From Sulfurimonas sp. (GTDB taxonomy: Bacteria > Campylobacterota > Campylobacteria > Campylobacterales > Sulfurimonadaceae), in NCBI GenBank assembly GCA_002899765.1, contig PPDH01000029.1, forward strand, positions 21,551 to 85,550: a stretch of DNA of 64,000 nt, read 5' to 3'. Below, piece after piece: positions 10,290-19,113 of the stretch. The notes under the pieces are model-generated. The model did no database searches. It was not told the origin of the DNA and saw only the letters and a list, made by a program, of their open reading frames with translations. The position numbers and the translations under genes are program-made. Each line of letters starts with the position of its first letter. Position 1 is the stretch's first letter.

Positions 10290-11474
10290 GTGGCTGACTT
10301 TACGCATCTTTTACGCCCTAGGTCTTTTGATGAGATTGTCGGACAAAAACACTTAAGCGACAAAAATGCACCGCTTAGAGTGTTGTGTGAAAAAAATGCT
10401 TTGGGACACAGCTTCTTTTTTGGACCCTCAGGCTGCGGAAAAACCTCCATCGCAAGAATAATTGCCAAAAAGATGGAACTTCCTTTTTATGAGTTTAATG
10501 CCACAAGCATCAAAATTGAGCAGCTGAGAAAGATTTTTGAGCAGTACAAAAACACGCTGCAAAGACCTCTGATTTTCATAGACGAAGTGCACCGTTTGGC
10601 AAAAAACCAACAGGAAGTTATGCTTCCCGTCATGGAGAACAACTCTGTTATGATTATCGGCGCTTCTACAGAGAACCCGTTTTTCTCGCTAACATCTGCC
10701 ATCCGCTCCCGTTCCATGCTCTTTGAGCTTTACCATATAACAAACGAAGCACTTGAAGAGTTGTTGCAAAAAGCGCTCTCAAACGATTCATTTACATGTG
10801 ATGAAGATGCAGCAGAGTATCTGGTGCGCAGCAGCGGCGGTGACGCTAGAGCGATGCTCAAACTACTGGAATTTGCCTCAACGATAGACTCTCATGTAAC
10901 GCTTGACATCTTAAAATCTCTCAGACCAAATGCTCTAAGTGCCGGAAGCAGCGAAGCAGGTGTGCATTACGACCTGAGTAGTGCCATGATTAAATCCATC
11001 AGAGGTTCAGATATGGATGCCGCTATCTACTATTTGGCACGCTTAATAGAAGGCGGAGAGAGCGCCGATTTTATTGCAAGACGGCTTGTAATTCTTGCAA
11101 GCGAAGATATAGGCAATGCAAATCCTCAAGCTCTCATACTTGCAACCTCCGCTTTAACAAGTGTCTCAAAAATCGGTTATCCCGAAGCTAGTATTATTTT
11201 GGCGCAAACGGTTATCTATCTGGCTTCCTCTCCAAAATCAAACACCGCTTACATGGCGATAAATGAGGCACAAAAAGTAATCAGAGAAGGCGTTATGCTT
11301 GATATACCAAAGCATATAACACAACAAAACGAGGGGTATCTCTATCCTCATGATTTCGGCGGATATGTAAAACAACACTATCTTGAAAAACCATTAAACA
11401 TAGTTAAATTGAAAGATATTGGCTATGAAAAGAAAATTAAGGAATGGTTAAGGAATATTTCGGAATTTAGTTAA
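10290..11474 (+). CDS. rarA: Replication-associated recombination AAA+ ATPase RarA (MgsA)
   Basis: AAA+ clamp-loader-like ATPase acting at stalled replication forks. The 394-residue length is slightly shorter than the E. coli protein. Visible motifs are the N-terminal LRPRSFDEIVGQ, Walker A GPSGCGKTS, Walker B IFIDEVHR, sensor GASTENPFFSL and the family-specific C-terminal half with RLVILASEDIGNANPQA and PKSNTAY. The start is GTG at 10290, two bases after the rluB stop, so it belongs to the kdsD-rluB-rarA run. The gene is intact. Confidence 0.93.
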   Translation: MADFTHLLRPRSFDEIVGQKHLSDKNAPLRVLCEKNALGHSFFFGPSGCGKTSIARIIAKKMELPFYEFNATSIKIEQLRKIFEQYKNTLQRPLIFIDEVHRLAKNQQEVMLPVMENNSVMIIGASTENPFFSLTSAIRSRSMLFELYHITNEALEELLQKALSNDSFTCDEDAAEYLVRSSGGDARAMLKLLEFASTIDSHVTLDILKSLRPNALSAGSSEAGVHYDLSSAMIKSIRGSDMDAAIYYLARLIEGGESADFIARRLVILASEDIGNANPQALILATSALTSVSKIGYPEASIILAQTVIYLASSPKSNTAYMAINEAQKVIREGVMLDIPKHITQQNEGYLYPHDFGGYVKQHYLEKPLNIVKLKDIGYEKKIKEWLRNISEFS

Positions 11475-11528
11475 ATTTAACTATAATAATTATAAACTAC
11501 GTCAATAAATAAAAATGAGGTTAATTAT

Positions 11529-11816
11529 ATGGAACTCAAAGTATCTTCAAATACTATTGTTATTAACGGTAACATAAAGAGTATTAGTGACTTTCAAGAA
11601 ATAAAGCGCAGTATCGACAATATCACTGCCGAACACAAGCACATCAATGTAAATGTTATAGATTCTCTCTCCATCACCTCTTCAGTAATCGGTTACTTAA
11701 ATAAACTGATTTTAAAAGACAATATTGACTTGCATATGACAGTAGGAAATGAACAGCTATTTCATCTTTTAGATGATTTAAATCTGACATCGACCTTTAA
11801 AGCAAAAAGAGGCTAA
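11529..11816 (+). CDS. Small STAS-like protein (anti-sigma antagonist type)
   Basis: A 95-residue soluble protein with the pattern of a STAS domain: a first strand pair ([12 protein letters not shown]), a central strand ending in the [13 protein letters not shown] segment, where STAS antagonists carry the phosphorylatable Ser in a D-S-S-G/T context, and a terminal [16 protein letters not shown] helix. STAS antagonists bind ATPase-type anti-sigma kinases when unphosphorylated. Its stop is one base before the chemoreceptor ATG, and the gene after that encodes a PP2C-ATPase protein, so it is the natural third member of a partner switch. Start ATG follows a GAGG ribosome-binding site. STAS identity is from pattern only. 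Confidence 0.7.
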   Translation: MELKVSSNTIVINGNIKSISDFQEIKRSIDNITAEHKHINVNVIDSLSITSSVIGYLNKLILKDNIDLHMTVGNEQLFHLLDDLNLTSTFKAKRG

Positions 11817-11817
11817 T

Positions 11818-13794
11818 ATGACTATTAAATATAAATTAAACCTAATTACCACCATTGTAGTCTCTTTTGCGCTCATAATTATAGCGATTGCCCTAAACAA
11901 AGCGCTCTCTGATAGAAGAACCGTAATGCTGGCACAAGACTTAAATATACTTTCACAAAAGCTTAGTCTTGTAATTCACGAGACACAAAAAGAGCGTGGA
12001 GCGAGTGCCGGCTTTATTGGCTCAAAAGGTACACAGTTAGCAGATATTTTGCCAAAACAAAGAGAGTTGACAACAAAAGAATATAAAGCTTTAAACGCAT
12101 ATATTAACACATTAAATCTTGACACATTTCCAAAAGAGCTCAACAGCGAAATAACGGCATTTTCTTCAGACATGGATAAAATCTCACAGGTACGTTCTCA
12201 GGTTGACTCACTCTCAATCGGACTAGGCGACGTTGTGGCATACTATACAAAAATGAATAAAAAGATTTTAAATATTGTCTCTCTTACGGCAAAACTAGCA
12301 ACCACTCATGAAGTTGTAAAAGCTCTTGATTCATACACAAACTTTTTAAAATCAAAAGAGAGAGCAGGAATCGAGCGAGCTGTTCTTAGCGGAACTTTCG
12401 CAGCCGATAAATTCGGAGAGGGTATGTTTGCAAAATGGATTACGCTTGTCGCCGAACAAGATGCTTTTTTAAACTCATATTTATCTATGGCGACTACTGA
12501 TTCAAAAGCATTTTATGAAGCAAAAATGAACTCACCCATAATCTCGGAAGTAAATAAGATGAGAGATACTGCAAGAGCTAAAGCTATTGAAGGCAGCTTC
12601 GGCATTGATAGCGTTGTATGGTTTAAAACTATAACCCAAAAAATAAACCTTTTAAAAGAGGTTGATGATGAACTTGCAAAACAAAACACTCTGCTTCTAG
12701 AAGAGGTTAAAGCAAAATCCATAGAGGGTGTGACTATTACCCTGGTTAGCTACTCTATTTTTGCAATTGCAATCTTTATAATTATATTTACAATTAGCAG
12801 AGGAGTTAACAGAAGTGTTAGAAGTTCTTTAGAAAAGATAGAGTGTGTTTCAGGAAATCTTGATTTAACATGTGATGTTATCGTTGAAGGTAAAGATGAA
12901 ATATCACAAATTTCTAAAGCCATTCATGTAATGATTATTGCTTTTAAAGAGAGTGTTTATCAGGCAAAAGATGTCTCTGCAACAACTTCCCATGAAAGTA
13001 AGGTTCTAAATGGTATAGTTGACGAACTTACAAAAAACGGCAAACTTGCAGACACAAAAATATCAGGTATCAATGTTTTAGTAAGTGAAGTCGGAGAACG
13101 TCTTGATGCAATAGAAGAAGCTTCTATAACAGTTACCGAGGATTTGAAAAAGACATTTAGTGTTTTAGACGGCTTTATAGAAAAACTTGATTCTGTTGTG
13201 ATAGCGATTGAAGAGGGCAATGAAAATCAGCAAGACCTCGTTCAAAAAGTCTCATCACTTACGGAACAAGCTAAAAATATTAAAGATGTTTTAGCGATTA
13301 TCTCAGATGTAGCAGATCAGACAAATCTTCTTGCTCTTAATGCTGCTATCGAAGCTGCCCGCGCTGGTGAACATGGCAGAGGTTTTGCCGTTGTTGCAGA
13401 CGAGGTAAGAAAACTTGCAGAGATAACACAAAAAAGTCTCAGCGAGATTAGTGCAAATGTAAATCTTATCACTCAAAACGTTGTTGAGATCTCGGAAGAG
13501 ACAAACAAAACATCTCAGAGTATGGGCAATATCGCAAACTCTGCACAAGACTTAATCGCTTCTGCGCAAACAACTAAAGAAAACCTCTCTATTACAACTG
13601 ATAAATCGAGTGATGTGATGTACCAAAGTACTTATATCGCAACAAAGACAAAAGAGCTTATTCGTGATATGGATGAAGTAATAGATATTTCACAAAAAAA
13701 TACACAACATAGAAATCTTGTCGACGATGCTGCTGCAAAACTTGCAAACGATGCAAGCAGACTACAAAATGAGTTGAGTAAATTTAAAATTTAA
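11818..13794 (+). CDS. Methyl-accepting chemotaxis protein with nitrate/nitrite-sensor (NIT) type domain
   Basis: Chemoreceptor of 658 residues. An N-terminal membrane helix ([16 protein letters not shown]) is followed by a periplasmic all-alpha NIT-type domain ([15 protein letters not shown] and [14 protein letters not shown] are typical of this family), a second helix near 305-325 and a HAMP-like linker. The cytoplasmic signalling hairpin contains the highly conserved [19 protein letters not shown] stretch and [16 protein letters not shown]. It would sense a small anion or related cue and signal to CheA/CheW. It sits between a STAS gene (1 bp) and a receiver-PP2C-ATPase gene (TAATG overlap), an arrangement that suggests it may also feed a partner switch. 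The gene is intact. Confidence 0.92.
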   Translation: MTIKYKLNLITTIVVSFALIIIAIALNKALSDRRTVMLAQDLNILSQKLSLVIHETQKERGASAGFIGSKGTQLADILPKQRELTTKEYKALNAYINTLNLDTFPKELNSEITAFSSDMDKISQVRSQVDSLSIGLGDVVAYYTKMNKKILNIVSLTAKLATTHEVVKALDSYTNFLKSKERAGIERAVLSGTFAADKFGEGMFAKWITLVAEQDAFLNSYLSMATTDSKAFYEAKMNSPIISEVNKMRDTARAKAIEGSFGIDSVVWFKTITQKINLLKEVDDELAKQNTLLLEEVKAKSIEGVTITLVSYSIFAIAIFIIIFTISRGVNRSVRSSLEKIECVSGNLDLTCDVIVEGKDEISQISKAIHVMIIAFKESVYQAKDVSATTSHESKVLNGIVDELTKNGKLADTKISGINVLVSEVGERLDAIEEASITVTEDLKKTFSVLDGFIEKLDSVVIAIEEGNENQQDLVQKVSSLTEQAKNIKDVLAIISDVADQTNLLALNAAIEAARAGEHGRGFAVVADEVRKLAEITQKSLSEISANVNLITQNVVEISEETNKTSQSMGNIANSAQDLIASAQTTKENLSITTDKSSDVMYQSTYIATKTKELIRDMDEVIDISQKNTQHRNLVDDAAAKLANDASRLQNELSKFKI

Positions 13795-15485
13795 TGAACA
13801 GCCACATTGATGACTCAATTCTGCACTATCTTAACTCTTTAACACTTCTCTGTGTTGAAGACAACAAAACAACACAACTTCTTTATGAATCCATTTTTAA
13901 TTAATTAGTAGAAGATGTTATTTTTGCGGATAACGGCGAAGATGGATATCAAAAATATAAAAACGAAAAAATTGATTTAATTATTGTTGATTATGACATG
14001 CCTGTATTAAACGGCATTGATATGATCAAAAAAATCAGAGATAACGATAAAGAGATTCCAATTATTTTGGTTTCTGCTATACAAGATATTGATGTAATTG
14101 TTCTGGCACTTCAACTTAATGTCAGTAATTTTTTAAAAAAACCAATTATCGTATCTGAAGTAATGAAAGCAGTTGAAAACGTCTCTAAACTTCTATTTGC
14201 CGGCAACTATCTTAAAGAACAAAGAGAAAAAAAGATAAGAGAACTCGAAAGAAAAGAGGAGTATAACTCTTATCAAGAGGATTTGGCATTTTCAAAATAG
14301 CTTAATATACTCAGAAATGATTTCTATTATCAGATGCATAAAAATAGTTCTGCTACGCTTATAGATTTTTTCTATAAACCGCTTGATGTCCTAAGCGGCG
14401 ATGCATATAGTGCAAGAGAAATAACTGAAGACATACAGCTTTTTTTTATAATCGACGGTATGGGCAAAGGTCTCTCAGCATCACTTAGTTCAATGCTTTT
14501 TACTGCTTATATAAACCATATTGTCGATAAAATAAAACACGATTTTACCCTGACAAACCTCATAGAGTCTGCCCTAGATTATATAAAACCTATCTTGCTT
14601 GAAGATGAAGCGATATCGGCTGATTTTATCGTTATTGACTATAAAAGCACGACCATGCACTATAGCAAGTTTGCCATGCCCTCGTCACTGCTTGAGTCAA
14701 CCTCTAAAGAGATAATTTACATCAAATCCAACAATCCTCCTATAAGCAAATACATAAAAACATTTGAAATCTCTAAAATGGATATTGAACAAATAACAAA
14801 GTTTCTTTTTTATAGTGACGGTATAGTTGAAAATAGTACAAGAAATAGACAAACACTCTATGCTGATTATATAAAAGATGATTTTCTATCCTCTTTTACA
14901 AAAGATGAACTACGGGAAAAAATTTTGTGGAAGATTGATACACAAGAAGATGATATGACATTTATATTTATCAATCAGTTAAAATTAAATGATTCTGTTA
15001 AAAAAATATCCCAAACTTTTGAGAGTTCCCTTGATGCAATAGATGAAGCAAACGAGTGGTATACCGACATTTGGACAGAAATGACGCAAAATTTTAAACT
15101 AGCATATAATGCAGGCGTAGTTTTTTCCGAACTCTTTATGAATGCTTATGAACATGGAAGTCTAGGTATCGATGCTCAAACAAAAAACAGGCTCTTAGCT
15201 GAAGACAACTACTTTATAACATTAGAAGAGATGCAAAAAGTATGCAAAAAAAAGATAACGGTAGATATAAACGTACAAAAACATGATTCAAACAGATATG
15301 TTGCTACCACTATAACAGACGAGGGAATGGGTTTTGATACGCATATACTAAGTAAAATTTTTCGTGACAAAAAGAACTTTAACGGGCGCGGTGTTTATAT
15401 ATCAAGACAATCATCGCTCGGTATATATTACAATTCAAAAGGGAACAGTGTGCTTTTTTTACACAAGATTGAGGATGAAGCGTAG
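13794..15485 (+). pseudogene. Receiver-PP2C phosphatase-HATPase partner-switching regulator, interrupted by two stops
   Basis: Three-domain regulator of 563 codons. Receiver (1-130) has the phospho-acceptor D66 in VDYDMPVLNG and the Lys in FLKKPI. The central SpoIIE/PP2C phosphatase has its metal acidic residues in SGDAY, IIDGMGKG, FYSDGIVE and DDMT. The C-terminal anti-sigma-factor-type ATPase has an N-box in SELFMNAYEHG and a glycine box ITDEGMGFD. This matches HsbR-like proteins that both dephosphorylate and phosphorylate a STAS partner. Two in-frame stops interrupt it: TAA at 13902-13904 (SIFN-*-LVED) and TAG at 14298-14300 (AFSK-*-LNIL), both explained as Glu codons hit by G-to-T. Start ATG overlaps the chemoreceptor stop. 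Confidence 0.82.
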
Positions 15486-15498
15486 CAAAAAAGCTACG
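15481..15498. terminator. Hairpin between convergent genes
   Basis: CGTAGC, an A-rich 6-base loop and GCTACG form a perfect 6-bp stem followed by GTTTC. It includes the stop codon of the PP2C gene and lies 15 bp from the rplT stop, so it probably terminates transcription of one or both convergent genes. Confidence 0.5.
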
Positions 15499-15512
15499 TT
15501 TCAAAAATTTAC

Positions 15513-15872
15513 TTATTTTGCTAACGCTGCTTTTGAAGCTTCTGCAACTGCACTAAATGCTGCTGCGTCATTCATCGCCATGTCAGCAAGAACTTTACGG
15601 TCAAGCTCGATGCCGCTTTTGTGAATACCGTTCATAAAAGATGAGTAGTTCATACCGTTTAAACGACATGCAGCATTAATACGGATAATCCATAATTTAC
15701 GGAAATCACGTTTCTTTTGCTTACGGTCACGGAATGAGTAGTACATTGAGCGCTCTAACTGCTCTTTTGCTTTACGGAAGTGTTTACGACGTCCGCCATA
15801 AAAACCTTTTGCAAGTTTTAATATTTTTTTGTGTCTTCTTCTACGAACAACACCTGTTTTTACTCTTGGCAT
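15513..15872 (-). CDS. rplT: 50S ribosomal protein L20
   Basis: L20 binds 23S rRNA early in large-subunit assembly. The 119-residue length and the basic start [19 protein letters not shown], then [16 protein letters not shown] and [14 protein letters not shown], are diagnostic. It lies 117 bp downstream of rpmI. That gap contains a short inverted repeat (CACCT/AGGTG near 15920) that could be part of an L20-type leader, but I cannot demonstrate a known control structure. infC, often the first gene of this operon, is absent here. Confidence 0.97.
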   Translation of the reverse strand: MPRVKTGVVRRRRHKKILKLAKGFYGGRRKHFRKAKEQLERSMYYSFRDRKQKKRDFRKLWIIRINAACRLNGMNYSSFMNGIHKSGIELDRKVLADMAMNDAAAFSAVAEASKAALAK

Positions 15873-15989
15873 ATTATTTCCTTTTTTCTTTACCCAGACA
15901 CTTTTGCGTGTTCAAGGTGCCACACCTTAGGTGGTCTTGCCCGGCTATTATATTGCTATGCGGCCGGAGATTTAACAATCAACTAAAAC

Positions 15990-16181
15990 TTAGTTAATCA
16001 TAGCCTTAATATTTTTTTCATCAACTTTTGCAACAACTTTTGATTTATGCTGTTTAGTGCGAGTATCTGAATCTTGTTTTGTTAAGATATGGCTGCGAAA
16101 CGCTGTACCGCGTTTAACTGTACCGTTTTTCTTAACTTTAAAACGCTTTACAGCGCCTTTTACCGATTTCATCTTTGGCAT
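15990..16181 (-). CDS. rpmI: 50S ribosomal protein L35
   Basis: Small 63-residue basic ribosomal protein with the expected [19 protein letters not shown] start, the [13 protein letters not shown] core and a KSKV region. A good Shine-Dalgarno (AAGGAG) precedes the ATG, and a TATAAT box about 40 bp upstream (near 16208-16213 on the minus strand) is the likely promoter. It is followed by rplT. Confidence 0.96.
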   Translation of the reverse strand: MPKMKSVKGAVKRFKVKKNGTVKRGTAFRSHILTKQDSDTRTKQHKSKVVAKVDEKNIKAMIN

Positions 16182-16236
16182 CGAAACTCCTTTGTAAATT
16201 GAAGCGCAATTATACCCAAATATTTTTAATTTTTGT

Positions 16237-16242
16237 TATACT
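16237..16242 (+). promoter_or_regulatory. -10 box of a probably leaderless promoter
   Basis: TATACT ends 6 bases before the ATG at 16249, which places the expected transcription start at the start codon. No ribosome-binding site is visible. Confidence 0.4.
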
Positions 16243-16248
16243 CACGCC

Positions 16249-16476
16249 ATGAATTCTATTAAACACATCAACAATGCACTGCAAGATTTAGACAAAGAGG
16301 TTGAGGCAATTCTGTGTGATATGAGCTTGCCTATGAATGAAAAAGACAATCGCATGCTGCCACTGCTGCAGCAAAAAAGAGTTTTAACGCAAACACTTGA
16401 AGATTTAACTTACTTAAAAAACAATCCGCCAAAGCCAAATCAAGCATGCGGAATTTCTAAATATAGAAATGATTAG
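16249..16476 (+). CDS. Small conserved-looking protein of unknown function
   Basis: A 75-residue, mostly helical, charged protein with no signal peptide or membrane segment. The central part (LPLLQQKRVLTQTLEDL) has a heptad-like pattern that could form a short coiled coil. It is divergent from rpmI with a 67-bp gap and has a well-placed -10 box, which together with codon use like its neighbours supports a real gene. I do not recognise the family. Confidence 0.6.
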   Translation: MNSIKHINNALQDLDKEVEAILCDMSLPMNEKDNRMLPLLQQKRVLTQTLEDLTYLKNNPPKPNQACGISKYRND

Positions 16477-16482
16477 GCTCAG

Positions 16483-16560
16483 ACTGCCGCGTCGCGATGC
16501 TACTTGGCACGTGACAGTCACATGTCATTTAAATTCATTGCAAGCGAAGCGTAGTAATCT
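16483..16560. repeat. Palindromic intergenic repeat
   Basis: A 78-bp element starting AGACTGCCGCGTCGC and ending GCGAAGCGTAGTAATCT, so its ends are imperfect inverted repeats. The right end resembles the widespread bacterial intergenic element of the type ATTGCGAGCGAAGCRTGGCAATCT. A related element is at 33842-33908. Confidence 0.55.
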
Positions 16561-16602
16561 AAAAAGTCTATTAAATTAAGTTAAATGATTTTATTAAAAT
16601 TT

Positions 16603-16627
16603 GAGGAACTTACTTAAAGTACTTCCC
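16603..16627 (-). terminator. Likely terminator of the SRP RNA gene
   Basis: On the minus strand GGAA-GTACTT and AAGTAAG-TTCC form an imperfect hairpin directly after the SRP RNA closing stem, followed by TCAAATTTT. The position fits termination of the RNA gene. Confidence 0.45.
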
Positions 16628-16725
16628 TCCAGATACCTGCGGCACATAACACTCTAAGGTGTGCTGCTGTATTCCTACCCTGACACAGTATCTCAAAGCG
16701 CTATTGCACAGGTCTAAAGAGAAGC
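16628..16725 (-). ncRNA. ffs: Signal recognition particle RNA (4.5S type)
   Basis: Short SRP RNA that binds Ffh and FtsY for cotranslational membrane targeting. The minus strand shows the domain IV hallmark at 16664-16682: CAGG, a GTA/TAC stem closed by a GGAA tetraloop, then AGCAG, giving the symmetric and asymmetric loops bound by the Ffh M domain. GTGT/ACAC and AGATAC/GTATCT stems enclose it. A TATAAT box at 16732-16737 places the 5' end near 16725, giving about 98 nt, normal for the bacterial small SRP RNA. The ends are approximate. Confidence 0.85.
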
Positions 16726-16752
16726 GACGCAATTATAGCCAAAAAAAACAAA

Positions 16753-17103
16753 TTAAACAAAAGATGAGAGAGAAATCGTGTTCATGGCTCTTTTTATAGC
16801 TTCAAGATAAAGTTTATACTCAAAATCACTGTTTTTTTTTGCAGCCTCAAACTCTATCTCTTTTGCCATCTCGTAAATCTCATTAAACTTGAGATTTCCG
16901 GCACTTCCCTTTATGGCATGAGCATTTAATCTGATTTTATCGTACTCTTTATGCTCTATCGACTCTTCAAGAGCCTCTAAAAGCAAAGTCGTTTCATCTA
17001 AAAAACTTTTCATTAAAATAGGCATATGTTTTGTTTTTAGTCCGATAGAGGACGCTAAGTTTTCATAATCTAAAGCCGAATAGTCTGCATCTAGTATAGC
17101 CAT
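16753..17103 (-). CDS. Histidine phosphotransfer (HPt) domain protein
   Basis: Free-standing 116-residue HPt protein. The phospho-acceptor His is in LNAHAIKGSAGNLKF near residue 57-58, followed by a helix (IYEMAKEIEFEA) as expected for a four-helix HPt bundle. It would shuttle phosphate between a hybrid kinase receiver and a final response regulator. No kinase or regulator is adjacent, so the partners are not known; the hybrid kinase at the left end already has its own HPt. Start ATG at 17103. Confidence 0.85.
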   Translation of the reverse strand: MAILDADYSALDYENLASSIGLKTKHMPILMKSFLDETTLLLEALEESIEHKEYDKIRLNAHAIKGSAGNLKFNEIYEMAKEIEFEAAKKNSDFEYKLYLEAIKRAMNTISLSSFV

Positions 17104-17165
17104 AAAACCTTCTTTTTACCTATTTGATTTATGTGAATTTTACCCTAAAAACATAACAATTTTGA

Positions 17166-17171
17166 TACAAT
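17166..17171 (+). promoter_or_regulatory. -10 box of a probably leaderless promoter
   Basis: TACAAT in the context TTGATACAATAATTT ends 6 bases before the ATG at 17178; the RNA would start at or beside the start codon. The upstream bases contain no ribosome-binding site. Confidence 0.4.
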
Positions 17172-17177
17172 AATTTT

Positions 17178-17711
17178 ATGTTGTACATTGTAACCGCGCT
17201 AAAATCAGAAGCTCAGGCATTTGTTGATAAGTATAGACTGGGCAAAAAAAGAGTTGATGCTTTTACTATTTTTCAAAATGAAAATATCACGCTGATTGTT
17301 AGCGGCATAGGCGTTGAGCGCTCAAGAAGCGCTACGGAGTTTCTTATAAAAAAATTTGCTTTAAAAAGCAGGGATATCTTTATCAATGTCGGAATTTGCG
17401 GAGCTTGCAAGACACATGAGATAGGCAGACTTTTAAAAATCGGCTCAATAATTTACAAAGAGAGAAATTATATACTCGACAGAAATGCAGTTTGCTCCAT
17501 CACATGTGTTGATGAAGAGATGTCTGAGCATCTTCATGATATAGCAGACATGGAGTCGTTTGGCTTTTATGAAGCGACGAAAGAGATAAAAAATCGCCAT
17601 ATATATAAAGTAGTCAGTGACCATTTTGAACCAGATATGGTTACAAAAGATGGTACTAAGAAATTGATTTTAAACGCAATTGACACTATAGTAAAAGAGG
17701 TTACAAAGTGA
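17178..17711 (+). CDS. Nucleoside phosphorylase-like protein (MTA/SAH nucleosidase fold)
   Basis: A 177-residue member of the PNP/UDP phosphorylase superfamily, shorter than typical MTA/SAH nucleosidases (about 230). It has the start MLYIVTALKSEAQAF, a VSGIGVERSRSAT phosphate/ribose-type loop, NVGICGAC, the ADMESFGFYEA segment matching the catalytic M-E region and KVVSDHFEP with the expected Asp near the base. The substrate cannot be told; the hopanoid-linked phosphorylases and nucleosidases share these motifs. The stop overlaps the next gene (GTGA). Confidence 0.75.
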   Translation: MLYIVTALKSEAQAFVDKYRLGKKRVDAFTIFQNENITLIVSGIGVERSRSATEFLIKKFALKSRDIFINVGICGACKTHEIGRLLKIGSIIYKERNYILDRNAVCSITCVDEEMSEHLHDIADMESFGFYEATKEIKNRHIYKVVSDHFEPDMVTKDGTKKLILNAIDTIVKEVTK

Positions 17712-18403
17712 GAAAAGTTGTAGTAACGGGTGCTAGCAGCGGTATAGGAAAAGAGATAACAAAAAGATTGTTACTGCTTGATTATAAAGTCATCGGTATT
17801 AGCAGAGGTATTAAAAAAGAGGATTTTAACTCCCAAAACTTTGCTCCGCTTCAAGCTGACCTTAGAGATGAAAAAGCAACACTGGCGACATGTAAAAAAC
17901 TCTTAGATGAAAATATATATATGTTGATTAATTGTGCAGGATTTGGCAGGTTTGAGCCGCATGAAGAGCTAAGCGCCAAAACAATCACGGATATGGTTTT
18001 CTTAAATCTTACCGCTCCCATGCTTCTCTCAAACGCCCTGCTTCGCGATTTGAAAAAAAACAGCGGCTACCTTATAAACATCAACTCCATAGAAGCGCTT
18101 AGAGCAAGTAAGTTTGCAGGGGTTTACAGTGCGACCAAAGCAGGGCTTAAAGCATTTGGAGACTCTCTTTTTGAAGAGACAAGAAAAAGCGCTTTGAGCG
18201 TCACCAATATAAATCCTGACATGACACATAGCAACTTTTACAACGAACTGCGTTTTGAAACAAGCGCACATGAAGATGAGAAGCTTCTGGCTTCAGATAT
18301 TGCAGATGCGGTTGAACACATCCTTAGCATGAGAAAAGGTGCCGTTGTAAGCGAATACACCATCAGAAGCCTAAATTTTGGAATCTCTAAGAAAAAACTA
18401 TGA
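17708..18403 (+). CDS. Short-chain dehydrogenase/reductase
   Basis: Classical 231-residue SDR. The Rossmann motif is TGASSGIGKEI at residues 7-17, the NAG motif is NCAGFG, the catalytic Ser lies in LININSIEA and the Tyr/Lys pair in YSATKAGLK. Start GTG overlaps the stop of the phosphorylase-like gene by 4 bp, so they form one unit. The substrate is unknown; the fold covers sugar, steroid and acyl reductions. Confidence 0.85.
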   Translation: MRKVVVTGASSGIGKEITKRLLLLDYKVIGISRGIKKEDFNSQNFAPLQADLRDEKATLATCKKLLDENIYMLINCAGFGRFEPHEELSAKTITDMVFLNLTAPMLLSNALLRDLKKNSGYLININSIEALRASKFAGVYSATKAGLKAFGDSLFEETRKSALSVTNINPDMTHSNFYNELRFETSAHEDEKLLASDIADAVEHILSMRKGAVVSEYTIRSLNFGISKKKL

Positions 18404-18652
18404 CTTAATATCTAGTTTTTTAGAGCTGGAGATCTCTGTGGAGCGCAAAAAATCTAAGTTTTTCTTCATCTGCCTCATCGACGCTTGCGTCTCCTCTTTG
18501 AGATTTTTCATCAAGGCAGTTGCTTCTCTTAAGAGGAAGAGTGCTTCTTCTATCTCTTTTTGATTCTCTAGCTGAGGAACATCGGATAAAAGCTTACTCA
18601 AAGCATTAGGATTTTTCTCAACAATGGCTATCTTTAGCTTAGTTAGCCACAC
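18398..18652 (-). CDS. Small protein downstream of fliS, possibly a FliT-like chaperone
   Basis: An 84-residue helical, charged protein starting at GTG 18652, which overlaps the end of fliS by 14 bp and is convergent with the SDR gene. Its position after fliD-fliS and its size match fliT, whose product escorts FliD, but the sequence itself is not distinctive. Leu-rich segments (EEALFLLREATALMKNL) suggest an amphipathic helical bundle. Confidence 0.55.
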   Translation of the reverse strand: MWLTKLKIAIVEKNPNALSKLLSDVPQLENQKEIEEALFLLREATALMKNLKEETQASMRQMKKNLDFLRSTEISSSKKLDIKS

Positions 18653-19013
18653 TTGTGCTCTCTCTCCAAGCTTCTAGCAACCCTTTAAAAACATTGCTAA
18701 CCTCATCAAGTTTTGACTCATCTTTTTTAGCATTTGCTTCATTTAAGAGCTGGATTTCATAGTTGTAAAGTCCTTGAAGATAATATGCTACACGCCCACC
18801 TTTCATATCTAACACGGTAATAAGCTCAGTTATCACGGCAATAGAACGGTTTATCCAGTAGACTCTTTTTTCAATATTCCCATCCCTAAGCGCTTTTTTT
18901 GCCTGTGCATTAAAACGTAAAACACCTTCATATAACATCTCAATTAATTTTTGGGGAGACTCAATCCCTACGTTGTTTTGTGCATAAATATTATGAGCTG
19001 CATTTCCATACAT
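18639..19013 (-). CDS. fliS: Flagellar export chaperone FliS
   Basis: FliS binds the C-terminus of flagellin to keep it unfolded until export. The preferred start is the ATG at 19013 (MYGNAAHNIY), 5-6 bases after AAGGA; an upstream ATG at 19061 is less likely. The 124-residue product has the family pattern QNNVGIESPQKLIEMLYEG, RVYWINRSIAVITEL and the GGRVAYYLQGLYNY signature. It lies 100 bp after fliD and appears to have its own sigma-28 promoter. Confidence 0.92.
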   Translation of the reverse strand: MYGNAAHNIYAQNNVGIESPQKLIEMLYEGVLRFNAQAKKALRDGNIEKRVYWINRSIAVITELITVLDMKGGRVAYYLQGLYNYEIQLLNEANAKKDESKLDEVSNVFKGLLEAWRESTSVAN

Positions 19014-19060
19014 GTTAGATCCTTTTTCACTATTTTTATTTTCTTTATTCATATGAAGCA

Positions 19061-19086
19061 AATCGGCTATTTTAGGATTTACTTTA
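19061..19086 (-). promoter_or_regulatory. Sigma-28 (FliA) promoter of fliS
   Basis: On the minus strand TAAA is followed after exactly 17 bases by CGATTT, with GC directly before CGAT. This matches the FliA consensus TAAAGTTT-N11-GCCGATAA. It lies in the fliD-fliS gap. Confidence 0.6.
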
Positions 19087-19113
19087 AACTTTTAACTGCT
19101 TTTTTAACCAACT

